From Derxia gummosa DSM 723 (lineage in GTDB: Bacteria; Pseudomonadota; Gammaproteobacteria; Burkholderiales; Burkholderiaceae_E): a stretch of 64,000 bases of DNA. Numbering within the stretch: the stretch's first letter is position 1; each line of letters begins with the position of its first letter. The translations under genes were made by a program, and so were the position numbers. Below are positions 27,775 through 35,847 of this stretch, piece by piece. Below the pieces are notes generated by a model that made no database searches, was not told the DNA's origin, and saw nothing but the letters and a program-made list of their open reading frames with translations. The stretch is taken from assembly GCF_000482785.1 (NCBI RefSeq), contig NZ_AXWS01000008.1, forward strand, positions 248,001 through 312,000, given 5' to 3'.

Positions 27775-29010
27775 TTCTCCTACCGCCTTTATATTCAACG
27801 GGTTGCGCGTTCCGCTTTCCGGCCCGTGCAGTTCCCGTGCAGTTTTCGGCTTCTTCCAGCTCCCGCCGATCCAGTGCCCATAGGTGCGAAACACCATCTC
27901 GACGTCGGCATGCCCGAGCTGCTCGGCGACGTACCACGGGTTCGCACCGTGCGTCAGCAGGTCGGCCGCGTAGGTGTGCCTGATCTGGTAGGGGGAACGG
28001 TAGCGCACGCCGGCGCGCCGGCACAGCGGCTCCCAGAGCGTGCGGCGGATCTGCTGTTCGTGATCCCACGGCTGCCCGGTGCGCGGGTTGTGCCAGATGC
28101 GCCCGCCGGCAAGGAACGTGAACCGGCGCTGCGCCTGGAGCGCGTCAAGCGCGGCGGCGCTCAGGTCGATGTCGCGGATTCCGGCCTCGGTCTTGGGTAG
28201 CTTCTCGACCTTGCAGACGACGTTGGCATCAATGCGCAGCCGGTGATGCACGCCGTCGACCTTCGTCCAGGCTGCGGCGATCAGCTCGCCGGGGCGCAGT
28301 CCGACTTCGAACCAGAACTGGATCATCGGCCGCTCGTCCTCGCGCGCGCGGTCGAGCAGCACGGCACGTTCCTCGGCCGAGAACGGGTCGGCTCTGTACT
28401 CGGGCCGCACGGTCGTCTCGCGCAGGATCTTCTTGAGCGGGATGCGATCGAACGGATCGAACTCGATCAACTCGTCGGCCAGCGCGTCCTCGAACGTCGA
28501 GCGCAGCGGCGTGATGAGGTTGCGCGCACCCTTGGGCGTGAGGCCGAGGTTCTGCACCCAATCCTTCAGCGCCGACGGCGCCACCGGCAAGGGGACGCTC
28601 GCCCAGTCCTTCTTCAGGCGCTTGATGGCCTTGTCGTAGCCGTTCAGCGTGGCCGGCGACAGGTTCCCGTTCTCGACCGCACTGCGGTAGCTGGCCAGCC
28701 GGGCGTCGAGCAGATCGCCGAGCAGGGCGACCTTGCGCTCCGGCTCGGTATTGGCGCGCGGCGAGTCGGGGAAGTACTCGGCGTAGACGAACACCCCATC
28801 GTGGATCTTGCGGTCGATCTCGGCCTTCAGGTTCGCCGCGTAGCGCAGGTTCGATTTCGTGGGTTCGAGCGCGAGCGTCTCGCGGCAGGTGGCCTTGTCG
28901 AAGGTGAATGCGATCTGAAGGACCGTCTTCGTCTTGAACTTCCGCACCGTCACCCCGCGCGGCAGGTCGAGCGTCAGTCCTTCGGGACGATCGTCTTTCC
29001 GCTTAACCAT
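27769..29010 (-). CDS. int: Phage tyrosine-recombinase integrase
   Basis: 413-residue site-specific recombinase. It has an N-terminal arm-binding region (GVTVRKFKTKTVLQIAFTFDK), a SAM-like core-binding domain (about 100-190) and the catalytic domain with the first Arg in EVGLRPGELIAA, RHT box PYQIRHTYAADLL, LGHADVEMVFRTYGHW and the nucleophilic Tyr in FRTYGHW. The position that is usually His two residues before the second Arg box is Tyr (PYQIRH), a known variation. Its 3' end reaches the ssrA attachment site, the usual layout for integrases using tRNA or tmRNA genes. Confidence 0.93.
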   Translation of the reverse strand: MVKRKDDRPEGLTLDLPRGVTVRKFKTKTVLQIAFTFDKATCRETLALEPTKSNLRYAANLKAEIDRKIHDGVFVYAEYFPDSPRANTEPERKVALLGDLLDARLASYRSAVENGNLSPATLNGYDKAIKRLKKDWASVPLPVAPSALKDWVQNLGLTPKGARNLITPLRSTFEDALADELIEFDPFDRIPLKKILRETTVRPEYRADPFSAEERAVLLDRAREDERPMIQFWFEVGLRPGELIAAAWTKVDGVHHRLRIDANVVCKVEKLPKTEAGIRDIDLSAAALDALQAQRRFTFLAGGRIWHNPRTGQPWDHEQQIRRTLWEPLCRRAGVRYRSPYQIRHTYAADLLTHGANPWYVAEQLGHADVEMVFRTYGHWIGGSWKKPKTARELHGPESGTRNPLNIKAVGES

Positions 29011-29252
29011 TCCTGGAATGCCTCAACGCTGACCCACAGTTTTCCGTCACGCAGCCGGCAATGCACGCCGTCCACCCAGATGCCTTCGCGGCGCCGCGCA
29101 TGCACGGCGTCCTCGGTGTCGCCCGTTTCCGCGCAGTACTTCCACAATTTCACCCAGCCGAATCCGGCCGCGACGAGAGTGTCCGGGCGCGCCGCCGTGC
29201 GCTTGCGGCGCTGGCGCGGTTCGATGGGGAGGATTTCCGCAGCGGTGCTCAT
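28974..29252 (-). CDS. xis: Excisionase-like DNA-binding protein
   Basis: 92-residue small basic protein. The segment AGFGWVKLWKYCAETGDTEDAVHARRREGIWVDGVHCR resembles phage excisionases that bend DNA next to att sites. RBS GGAGG lies before the ATG, the start overlaps the ATPase stop (ATGA), and its end overlaps the integrase start by 37 bases. The directionality role is inferred from size and position. Confidence 0.7.
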   Translation of the reverse strand: MSTAAEILPIEPRQRRKRTAARPDTLVAAGFGWVKLWKYCAETGDTEDAVHARRREGIWVDGVHCRLRDGKLWVSVEAFQEWLSGKTIVPKD

Positions 29253-31030
29253 GCAGCCTCCTTCGCTTCCTCACGCGCGGCCGCCAGCCGGCCGCCCTCG
29301 ACCCAATGCGCCGTGAACCCGAACGGCAGTCGCGCCGGCAGCGCCTTGAGCGTGCCGAGCAGGATCACGCTGTCGATCTCGGCCATCTCCGCAAGCACGC
29401 CGAGCCAGCCGAGCAGCTGTGAGCGCGCCGGCAGGTCGAGCACGTCCATGCGGTCGAGCAGCAGGATGCGCAGCCCCGACAGGTGCGCGATGACCTCGCC
29501 GAGCATGGCGTCGCAGCGCCAGCGCTCGGACTCGCTGAGAAGCGCGTAAGGTCGGCCGCCGGTGAGGATGCGCATGTCGTGCTCGACGGTGACGACCGGC
29601 CAGCCGGTGTCGGCCGCGTGCTGCGCCAGGCGCTCGTTGAGCGGCGCGAGCGCGGCGCCGAGCAGCTCGGACTGGATGCCGTCGGGCGCGAGGTCGGCGG
29701 CGATCGCCTCCCAGGCCTGAACGTCGGCGTGGTGGCGCGCGGCGTCGGCCGTCTTGCTGTCGGCCATGCGCGCGGCGCGGGCGTCGTCGCCGATCGTGGC
29801 CGCCTCGCGGTCGATCGCGGTTTTCGCGGCCTTGGCCTCGGCCAGCTGCGTGCGCAGCGCGGCGAGTTCATCGTTGGTCGGCGCGGCCGGCAGTTCGCCC
29901 AGGGCGTCGAGGGCGCGCGCCGCGGCGTCGGCGCCGTCGCGGTCGCGCTTGCTGTTCGCAACGGTGGTTTCCATCAGGCTGACCGACTGGCGGAAGGTCG
30001 CGATGTAGGCGGCAGCCGTCGGGTCCGTGGCCGGCGCGCCGTCGATGGTTGCGAGCGGTCCGTGCTCGGCCTCGTAGCGGTCGAGCGACGCGACGCGGGG
30101 GGCCTGGCTGCCGAGAATGTCGAGCAGCAGCGCGAGCGAGCGCGCGAGGTCATGCACCAACCCCTCGCGCGGCTTCGTGCCGGCGGCTGCCTCGGCCTCG
30201 GCGAGCTTCTGCCGACAGCGCGCCAGCTCGGCTTCGTCGTGCTGGAGCTTGTCCTGCGCGCGGGCGAATAGCGCGGCCTTGCCTTCGAGTCCGGCGCGGC
30301 TGGCCAGCGCCTCGCGGCGCGCGCGCTGCTGTTCCTCGCCGACGGTCACGGCGCGCTGCGCGGCGTCCACGGCGTCGGCCAGCTCGCGCATGCGGACCTG
30401 CATGCCGAGCAGCTCGCTCGACCGGTCGGCCGGGCGCGGCGCCTGCCAGCTCTCGGCCTTCACGCTGCCGTAGGCCTCGCCCGTCACTGCCTTCCACGCG
30501 CCGCGCGCCTCGCTCGCCTTGTCGAGCGCGACGCGGGCAGCGCCCAACAGCCCACGGTCGAGCGGCAGCGCGGCGATGTGGGCCTTCGCGCGGCCGCGCT
30601 GCGCCAGCTTGGCGGCGACGGTCTCGGCATCCATCGCGATGCCGGCGAGGTCGAGCACCTCGGTGCGGCGCTGGTTGTCGTCGATCGCGGCGAAGCGCGC
30701 AGGGTCGAGCACGAAGGGCAGGGCCGCGCCGAGGTCAGGCCCGGACTGCTTGCCGCCCGGCAGCGCGACGCGCCACGCGGCCTCGCCGTCGGCGGTGCTG
30801 CTATCGACGTTGACCTCGCCCTTCTTCTCGCCGTCGCTCACGAGCGCCGCGAAGTCCTTCTTGAGCGCGACACGGCCGGCCGAGCCGAGCATCGCGTGCC
30901 GGATGCCCTCGGCGATGCTGCTCTTGCCCTGGCCGTTGCGGCCGGCGATCAGCGTCACGGGCGTGTCGAGCGCGAGGTCGATCTCGCGCGCGCCGCAGTA
31001 GTTGCGGATGTGCAGGTGGGTGAGGTTCAT
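29249..31030 (-). CDS. SMC/RecF-like ATPase of the phage recombination module
   Basis: 593-residue AAA_23-type ATPase. The head starts at once: LTHLHIRNYCGAREIDLALDTPVTLIAGRNGQGKSS (Walker A GRNGQGKS). A long central coiled region rich in Ala/Glu/Gln follows (about 200-460), and the C-terminal half-head has a D-box-like LRILLLDRMDVLDLP. It resembles a shortened SMC/SbcC/RecN-like protein. It is co-directional with recT and the exonuclease and ends at xis, so a role in phage DNA recombination or protection is likely; the exact partner is unknown. Confidence 0.75.
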   Translation of the reverse strand: MNLTHLHIRNYCGAREIDLALDTPVTLIAGRNGQGKSSIAEGIRHAMLGSAGRVALKKDFAALVSDGEKKGEVNVDSSTADGEAAWRVALPGGKQSGPDLGAALPFVLDPARFAAIDDNQRRTEVLDLAGIAMDAETVAAKLAQRGRAKAHIAALPLDRGLLGAARVALDKASEARGAWKAVTGEAYGSVKAESWQAPRPADRSSELLGMQVRMRELADAVDAAQRAVTVGEEQQRARREALASRAGLEGKAALFARAQDKLQHDEAELARCRQKLAEAEAAAGTKPREGLVHDLARSLALLLDILGSQAPRVASLDRYEAEHGPLATIDGAPATDPTAAAYIATFRQSVSLMETTVANSKRDRDGADAAARALDALGELPAAPTNDELAALRTQLAEAKAAKTAIDREAATIGDDARAARMADSKTADAARHHADVQAWEAIAADLAPDGIQSELLGAALAPLNERLAQHAADTGWPVVTVEHDMRILTGGRPYALLSESERWRCDAMLGEVIAHLSGLRILLLDRMDVLDLPARSQLLGWLGVLAEMAEIDSVILLGTLKALPARLPFGFTAHWVEGGRLAAAREEAKEAA

Positions 31031-31037
31031 GCAGGTC

Positions 31038-32282
31038 TCACTCCGCGTCGAAGCTCTGCTGCGCACCGCGCGCGGCGCGGCTGCGGCCGACCTGCTGGCG
31101 CGGCGCGCGCAGGGCATCCATCCGTTCCCGGTAGGCATCACCCGCGCTCGCGCGCTCGGCTTCGTTCGGCAGCTCGCCGATCAGGACGCCCGCGTCTTCG
31201 AGCTCTTGCTCGGTGCGCGCTGCGTCGATGTTGCGCAGGACGCTCGCAAGGTCCACGGCAGGCGGCGGGGCGTCGTCCGAGCGCTCGGCGGCAGGCGCCG
31301 GAGCGGGCGCGGCGCGCGACTCGATCGGCTCGGCCTCGCGCTGGCGGCTGGTGCTGGTGGGCAGCGTCTCGCTCGGCGCGTGTTCGAGCGCGGGCGCGGC
31401 GTCGTTGTCGTCGAAGGCGGGCGCATCCTCGGCCGGCACGATGAACTCGCCGTCGATGGTTTCGAGCTGCTGGTCGCGGCCGGCGTCGGCCTGGGCGTCG
31501 AGCGCGACCGCCGAAGCGAACTCGATGCTCAGCGGCAGGTACTTCGCGAGCCGGCGGATCACCGTCTTGCGGCCCATCTCGGTGAAGTGCTGCCACCACG
31601 GACCGTCTTTTGGGATCCGGTTTCCGGTCTTATGCCCTTCGTGCCACTCGTCCTTGTAGGCGGACTGGCTGTTGAGGCGAATCTCCTCGACCTGGGCGAC
31701 ACTCATGAACTCAAAGCAGTGGCCGCCATCCTTGAGCTTGGCGACGGCATAGAAGCCGATGACCTTGCCGCGCTCGCCCATCGCGGGCGTGTGGTTCAGC
31801 TTCTCGTCGAGGCCGTAGACGAGCTCGAACTTGTCGTTCTCGCACACCTCGTGCGCCGCGATGCTCACGATCTGGCCACTGCGGCGCGCGAGGTCGATCA
31901 GGCCCTTGTAGCCGATGATCACCTGCACGCTGTTCACCCAGCGCTCCACCTCGCGACCGCGCTCGTCCTTGGTCTTGCGCTTCGTGTTGAACGGCACAAG
32001 GTAGGCGTGACCGAGCACGGTGTTCGGTTCGAGGCCCATCTGGGCGCATTGCCCGATCGCGACGACGAGCGACGGCACGTCGCACTTCGCGAGGGCCGGC
32101 GTCGTCGTGGCCGCGATCTGGGCGACCTTGAGCAGGCGCTCGATGCTGAGCGTCTTCGGCAGCATCTTCGCCAGCTCGTGCTTCTTCTGGTTGAGCAGGT
32201 AGCTGATCTGCTCCTTCGGCTTCATCTCGGCCAGGGGGCGCTCGCCCGTTGCGGCGGCTCGGAGGTTGGCGACTGCGGACAT
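31038..32282 (-). CDS. recT: RecT-family single-strand annealing recombinase
   Basis: 414-residue annealing protein. The N-terminal two thirds carry RecT hallmarks: LLKVAQIAATTTPALAKCDVPSLV, AQMGLEPNTVLGHAYLVPF, VQVIIGYKGLIDLARRSGQIVS and WWQHFTEMGRKTVIRRLAKYLPLS. The C-terminal 140 residues are acidic and Pro/Ala-rich, probably disordered. The start at 32282 has GAAGGAAG upstream; a GTG 18 bases earlier is possible. It sits between an exonuclease and an ATPase, forming a Red-like recombination system. Confidence 0.9.
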   Translation of the reverse strand: MSAVANLRAAATGERPLAEMKPKEQISYLLNQKKHELAKMLPKTLSIERLLKVAQIAATTTPALAKCDVPSLVVAIGQCAQMGLEPNTVLGHAYLVPFNTKRKTKDERGREVERWVNSVQVIIGYKGLIDLARRSGQIVSIAAHEVCENDKFELVYGLDEKLNHTPAMGERGKVIGFYAVAKLKDGGHCFEFMSVAQVEEIRLNSQSAYKDEWHEGHKTGNRIPKDGPWWQHFTEMGRKTVIRRLAKYLPLSIEFASAVALDAQADAGRDQQLETIDGEFIVPAEDAPAFDDNDAAPALEHAPSETLPTSTSRQREAEPIESRAAPAPAPAAERSDDAPPPAVDLASVLRNIDAARTEQELEDAGVLIGELPNEAERASAGDAYRERMDALRAPRQQVGRSRAARGAQQSFDAE

Positions 32283-32296
32283 GGTTCGTTCTTCCT

Positions 32297-33208
32297 TCAC
32301 TTGATGCGCAGCACGCGCGTTTCCGTGGCCTTCTTGAACTTCGCGGCCAGGTCGGGATGGGCGGCTTCGAGGGCCTTGCCGTCGAGGCGCACGCTGGTCT
32401 GCGCCTTCCAGGTAGCGAGAGGCTTGCCGTTGGCGCCGAGCAGCGTCGCGGCCGGGCCGAGGAAGACCTTGATCTCCTCCTCGATGCGCTCGATCTCGCC
32501 CTCGCGGTCCTTCACGTCGGCCTTGAGCTGCTTCAGCTGGGCGACTGCTTCGGCGATGTGCGCCGGCGCGGTGAGGGCCGCGCCGTCGTCCTTCGGGCCG
32601 TAGAACCGCAGGACGTCATCGACGGTGCTCGCGGCCGGCGGATCGTTCGCCTGCACGCGCTGCCAGAACTCGACTTCCTTCTCGCGGATCGCGGCGATCG
32701 TTTCCTCGTCGCGGTCGAGGCGGTAGACGCGGAAGTCGTCGGATCCGATGAGCACGCCGAAGATGGCTTGCTCGCGGCCCGTCACCATCAGGCCGTGCAT
32801 GGCCTGGGCGGCGTAGTAGACCGGGATCCGGTCGGTCTGCTGCTCGCCCCATTCACGCGACTTGAAGGGGCTGCTGCTCTTGATTTCGATGTTGCGGCCG
32901 TCGTCCGTCTCCGCGTCGATCTCGGCCGCGATGAAGTCGTGCGTCGGGTCGAGGTAGCGCTCGCCGCGCGCCACGATCTCGATGCCTTCTTCCTCGGCCA
33001 GCAGGTCGAGGATGTACGGTTCCATGCGGGTGCCACGGCGCAGCACCTTGAGCTTCGCCGGGTCGGTGATCTCTTCGCGGCCGCGCACCTTGTCGAGGAA
33101 GACGTCGAGCGGCGTGCGCCACGGGCTGATGCCGAGGATGGCGGCCACGTCGGAGCCGCCGAGGTACTTCTGGCGGTCGAGCTGGCCGACCGAAACGGGT
33201 GCGTTCAT
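32297..33208 (-). CDS. YqaJ-type phage recombination exonuclease
   Basis: 303-residue nuclease of the lambda-exonuclease/YqaJ fold. GGSDVAAILGISPWRTPLDVFLDK is the usual N-terminal motif. The active-site acids and lysine lie in AAEIDAETDD and NIEIKSSSPF (E/D-x-K). A coiled region (about 225-255) follows. It should trim dsDNA ends 5'-3' and load RecT. RBS AGGAG is 8 bases before the ATG. Confidence 0.88.
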   Translation of the reverse strand: MNAPVSVGQLDRQKYLGGSDVAAILGISPWRTPLDVFLDKVRGREEITDPAKLKVLRRGTRMEPYILDLLAEEEGIEIVARGERYLDPTHDFIAAEIDAETDDGRNIEIKSSSPFKSREWGEQQTDRIPVYYAAQAMHGLMVTGREQAIFGVLIGSDDFRVYRLDRDEETIAAIREKEVEFWQRVQANDPPAASTVDDVLRFYGPKDDGAALTAPAHIAEAVAQLKQLKADVKDREGEIERIEEEIKVFLGPAATLLGANGKPLATWKAQTSVRLDGKALEAAHPDLAAKFKKATETRVLRIK

Positions 33209-33396
33209 CGAAGGACTCCTGCGAGAGAAAGGGCAACGAACGCGATCAGCGCGCCGGCGCACAGCCGGCCGATCCACACGTCGAGTTCGTCGTTGCGCCG
33301 GGCATCCGACGCGGTGAAGGTCTGGGGGAGGGCGGCGCGCGCTTCGCGGATGCGGCGCGCGGCCGTGGTGAGCCAGGGCGAGGCGGTGTCAGGCAC
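33205..33396 (-). CDS. Small phage membrane protein
   Basis: 63 residues, GTG start overlapping the previous stop, with one C-terminal hydrophobic helix (LCAGALIAFVALSLAGVL) and a basic soluble part. No family recognised. It overlaps the exonuclease start by 4 bases, so it is part of the left operon. Confidence 0.55.
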   Translation of the reverse strand: MPDTASPWLTTAARRIREARAALPQTFTASDARRNDELDVWIGRLCAGALIAFVALSLAGVLR

Positions 33397-33595
33397 GGCC
33401 GGCCTCCCGCTCGGCCACCACCCGCACGAGCGCGGCGGCCAGGTCGTTGATGTGCGTGCAGTCGGCGCACGCGGCGAGCACGTCCGCGGGCAGCTGATCG
33501 AGCAGCTCGGCCGCGCGGTCGTCGATCGCGTCGGCTGCAGCCTCGGCCCGCTCGCGCAGGTCGAGCAACGCGTCGGCTTCGCGCTCGCCGATCAC
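33389..33595 (-). CDS. Small phage protein, unknown function
   Basis: 68 residues from a GTG at 33595 that overlaps the upstream stop as GTGA. It is acidic and helical (EADALLDLRERAEAAADAIDD) with a CADC pair near the middle. It lies in the tightly overlapped left operon; no known domain. Confidence 0.55.
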   Translation of the reverse strand: MIGEREADALLDLRERAEAAADAIDDRAAELLDQLPADVLAACADCTHINDLAAALVRVVAEREAGRA

Positions 33596-33810
33596 GCCCA
33601 CATCGACACCTGCCGATCGGGCGAGCTGATGGGCGGTTGCGCGCTGGCGGGCCGCTGGAACTCGATCGCCGCCCACGCCGCGCCGACGAGCACCACCACG
33701 AGCAGCGCGCGGCGCCAGCCGAGCAGCGACAACGCCAGGAGCGCGGCCACCAGCAGCAGGCCCTTGACGACGACGAGGTCGGTCTCGGCGAGGACGTGGT
33801 GCAGGTTCAC
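33592..33810 (-). CDS. Small phage membrane protein
   Basis: 72 residues, GTG start with GGAGG upstream. Two adjacent hydrophobic segments (VVVKGLLLVAALLALSLLGW and ALLVVVLVGAAWAAI) suggest a helical hairpin in the inner membrane. No family recognised. Overlaps both neighbours by four bases. Confidence 0.55.
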   Translation of the reverse strand: MNLHHVLAETDLVVVKGLLLVAALLALSLLGWRRALLVVVLVGAAWAAIEFQRPASAQPPISSPDRQVSMWA

Positions 33811-34106
33811 CGCACACCTCCGTGCGCCGACGCAGCCAGCGCGAGCAGCTGTTCGGCCTGCGTGGTCGTGGTGACGATGAGCCCGTAGGCGCAGCCGATG
33901 AGCGACAGGCAGAGCACGATCACCGTGAGCCACCAGAGCACGCCGAGAAGGTCGTCGTGTTCGGCCTTGGCTTCGCGGCGGGCCTTCATGCAAGCCTTTG
34001 CACGCGCGATCCGGCGCGGCAGGTTGCGCGTGCGGTCCTCGGCCTTCGCGCGGTGCTTCTTCGCCGCGAACTGGGCCGGCGTGACCAGCTTCGGAAGCGT
34101 GGTCAT
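33807..34106 (-). CDS. Small phage membrane protein with basic N-terminus
   Basis: 99 residues. A strongly basic N-terminal half (KKHRAKAEDRTRNLPRRIARAKACMKARR) precedes one membrane helix (LLGVLWWLTVIVLCLSLIGCAYGLIV) and a short tail. Unknown function. Co-translated with its neighbours through four-base overlaps. Confidence 0.55.
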   Translation of the reverse strand: MTTLPKLVTPAQFAAKKHRAKAEDRTRNLPRRIARAKACMKARREAKAEHDDLLGVLWWLTVIVLCLSLIGCAYGLIVTTTTQAEQLLALAASAHGGVR

Positions 34107-34372
34107 TGCGTCACCACGCCCTTGCGCGCCGCCTGGATCGCCGCGATGGCATCCGAGGTGTCGGCGATGGTCATGAGGTGCTGCGCGAGCCGGCGGGCTT
34201 CGGCGGTCGGCAGGCTCAGCCCGCCGTCACCGGCGCCGACGATGTTCAGCAGCACGACCGGGCCGCGCAGCGCGACATGGGCGACCACATCGATGTGCGG
34301 CACGACCGGCGGGCGGTCGAGGATCAGGGTCAGGTTTTCCGGCAGGGCGGCCGGTTGGGTGGCGGTGTCCAT
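34103..34372 (-). CDS. First gene of the left early operon, unknown function
   Basis: 89-residue soluble protein starting MDTATQPAALPENLTLILDRPP, preceded by GGGAGA. Its start is only about 28 bases after the predicted transcription start of the repressor-controlled left promoter, so it is the first product of the left arm. That position in lambda-like phages is used by regulators or inhibitors of host functions. No family recognised. Confidence 0.6.
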   Translation of the reverse strand: MDTATQPAALPENLTLILDRPPVVPHIDVVAHVALRGPVVLLNIVGAGDGGLSLPTAEARRLAQHLMTIADTSDAIAAIQAARKGVVTQ

Positions 34373-34402
34373 CGTTGTCTCCCGTGTGGGGTGGCGATGT
34401 AC

Positions 34403-34434
34403 AAAGCTTAGAACCCTTAACAAACGACAGTCAA
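34403..34434 (-). promoter_or_regulatory. Left early promoter with repressor operator (O1)
   Basis: On the minus strand TTGACT (34434-34429) is followed after 16 bases by TCTAAG (34412-34407). The 21-bp element 34403-34423 overlaps the spacer and -10 box and is identical, except for one base, to the element at 37359-37379 in front of the cro-like gene. A repressor bound there would shut the int-to-34372 operon. Confidence 0.75.
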
Positions 34435-34451
34435 GACTTATTAACCAAAAT

Positions 34452-34466
34452 GTTTAGGGTTCTATC
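34452..34466. promoter_or_regulatory. Second left operator-like site (O2)
   Basis: GTTTAGGGTTCTATC is a diverged copy of the operator core GTTAAGGGTTCTAAGC, located about 30 bases upstream of the left promoter's first operator. Confidence 0.5.
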
Positions 34467-34664
34467 TATCAGCGGTCCTTGTTCAGCGGGGCTGCATGTC
34501 AAGGAATTCCAGCGCGCCTCCGCTCAAGTTCGAGCCGGTTGCCACGGACGGAATCGTCCTATCTATGCGTGCTGAAGGCCTGCCGAAACCCTTGCAAGTT
34601 GGCGGGCACTACGCCCGCCCCGATTCCAAGAAGAAGAGAGGGCAGGGTGGAAGAGGAGACCTTC

Positions 34665-35051
34665 ATGGTTGCGCCGGGTGTGCTGGTCACGAACGCCCGG
34701 TTTGTCTCGGGAAACCAGACCATCGCGATGCGGAACATTGCAGCGGTGCGCTCAGCGGTGATCGTGGCGAAGCGGTTCTGGACGATCGTCCACGCGGTCG
34801 TCTGCGGCCTGCTGTTCCTGCTGGCGCTGAAGCTGCTGGCCGATGCGGCGGCGATCGTCTCGCTGCCGTTCTTCGCCGTGGCCGGGTTCCTCTTCATCCG
34901 CTCGATCAGCGCGGTGGCGAAGTGCCGGGACCGCTACGTGGTGATGGTCACGACGAACGCCGGCGAGTCGGAGGCGCTGTCATCGAACAACGGCCTTCTG
35001 ATCCAGAACGTTGAGGCCGCCATCACCAAAGCCATCATCGCCCGAGGCTGA
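34665..35051 (+). CDS. DUF6232-family membrane protein
   Basis: 128 residues. The N-terminal part VTNARFVSGNQTIAMRNIAAVRS and the C-terminal MVTTNAGESEALSSNNGLLIQNVEAAI fit the DUF6232 pattern, with two hydrophobic segments between (WTIVHAVVCGLLFLLALKLL and IVSLPFFAVAGFLFI). The ATG at 34665 has AGAGGAG upstream; a GTG 18 bases earlier is possible. It is transcribed against the left operon, in the accessory block beside the repressor. Function unknown. Confidence 0.7.
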   Translation: MVAPGVLVTNARFVSGNQTIAMRNIAAVRSAVIVAKRFWTIVHAVVCGLLFLLALKLLADAAAIVSLPFFAVAGFLFIRSISAVAKCRDRYVVMVTTNAGESEALSSNNGLLIQNVEAAITKAIIARG

Positions 35052-35052
35052 C

Positions 35053-35385
35053 ATGCGCATCCCGCCCCTGCGCGCAGCCGCGCGCTTCCTCGCCGTCGGT
35101 CTGCTGGCTCTGGCCGCGACCACCGGCCCGGCGCATGCGCGCCGCTTGCCCGGCTACCACCCGGCGCCGATCCATGTGGCGCCCACCAAGTACGACGAAA
35201 GCCAGTTCGTCGAGCACCGCCATTACCGGAACAGCGCGGGCCAAGACGTGCATTCGCCCGCACACACGGTGAGCGGGAAAGCACCGGAAGGCGCGAGCGC
35301 GCAATGCCGCGATGGGAGCTATTCGTTCTCGATGCACCGGCGCGGGACGTGCTCGCATCACGGCGGTGTGGCGAGCTGGCTGTGA
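35053..35385 (+). CDS. Exported DUF3761-domain protein
   Basis: 110-residue protein with a signal peptide (residues 1-30, FLAVGLLALAATTGPAHA). The C-terminal AQCRDGSYSFSMHRRGTCSHHGGVASWL-type segment, with two Cys and clustered His, is the DUF3761 signature. It is probably periplasmic or secreted, with a possible metal site. It starts one base after the DUF6232 stop, so the two are likely co-expressed from the lysogen. Confidence 0.75.
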   Translation: MRIPPLRAAARFLAVGLLALAATTGPAHARRLPGYHPAPIHVAPTKYDESQFVEHRHYRNSAGQDVHSPAHTVSGKAPEGASAQCRDGSYSFSMHRRGTCSHHGGVASWL

Positions 35386-35436
35386 AAATGAACAGTGATT
35401 GAACGTTTCTGAGTAACTACCAATCAATAACGTTGC

Positions 35437-35847
35437 ATGGCAAACACTACCTTCAGGCGCCTTCGTGAGGTTGCCGCCAGAGACCCTCTACTTCAGTGGT
35501 ATCGAGAGCTGTCCACGAAGGGGCGGGCTAAACTAGATCGCGAGCTTCAGCAACTTGCGCAAACGCCGTTAACTCTTTGGCGCCGACCAAAGGCTGTGTC
35601 GCTAGGCCATCACGTATACGTGATACACTTCAAAGATGAAAATCGGACGGCACATAGGCCAACAGGGTTCTATGTAGCAAGCGAAAAATCTTTGACGGAC
35701 GAAGACTCTTTCGTGATTACTGTCCCGGCGATTGAGAAAGATGACAAATACCTACCGGCTGATTACCAGCAGCAAACCATCGACGCAAAGCTTCGTTGCG
35801 AAGGAAAGTCAATTGACGACTATTCCGCTAAATGTTGGTTTGTCTAA
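35437..35847 (+). CDS. HigB-like (RelE/ParE superfamily) toxin candidate
   Basis: 136 residues. The stretch ELQQLAQTPLTLWRRPKAVSLGHHVYVIHFKDENRTAHRPTGFYV has the HigB/Gp49 layout (helix, then a beta-sheet with RPKA..LG..VYVIHFKD), expected for an mRNA interferase. The C-terminal extension is longer than in small HigB proteins. Base composition is clearly more AT-rich than the phage around it. The following XRE gene overlaps it by 107 bases, as in reverse-order (toxin first) higBA pairs. Confidence 0.65.
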   Translation: MANTTFRRLREVAARDPLLQWYRELSTKGRAKLDRELQQLAQTPLTLWRRPKAVSLGHHVYVIHFKDENRTAHRPTGFYVASEKSLTDEDSFVITVPAIEKDDKYLPADYQQQTIDAKLRCEGKSIDDYSAKCWFV

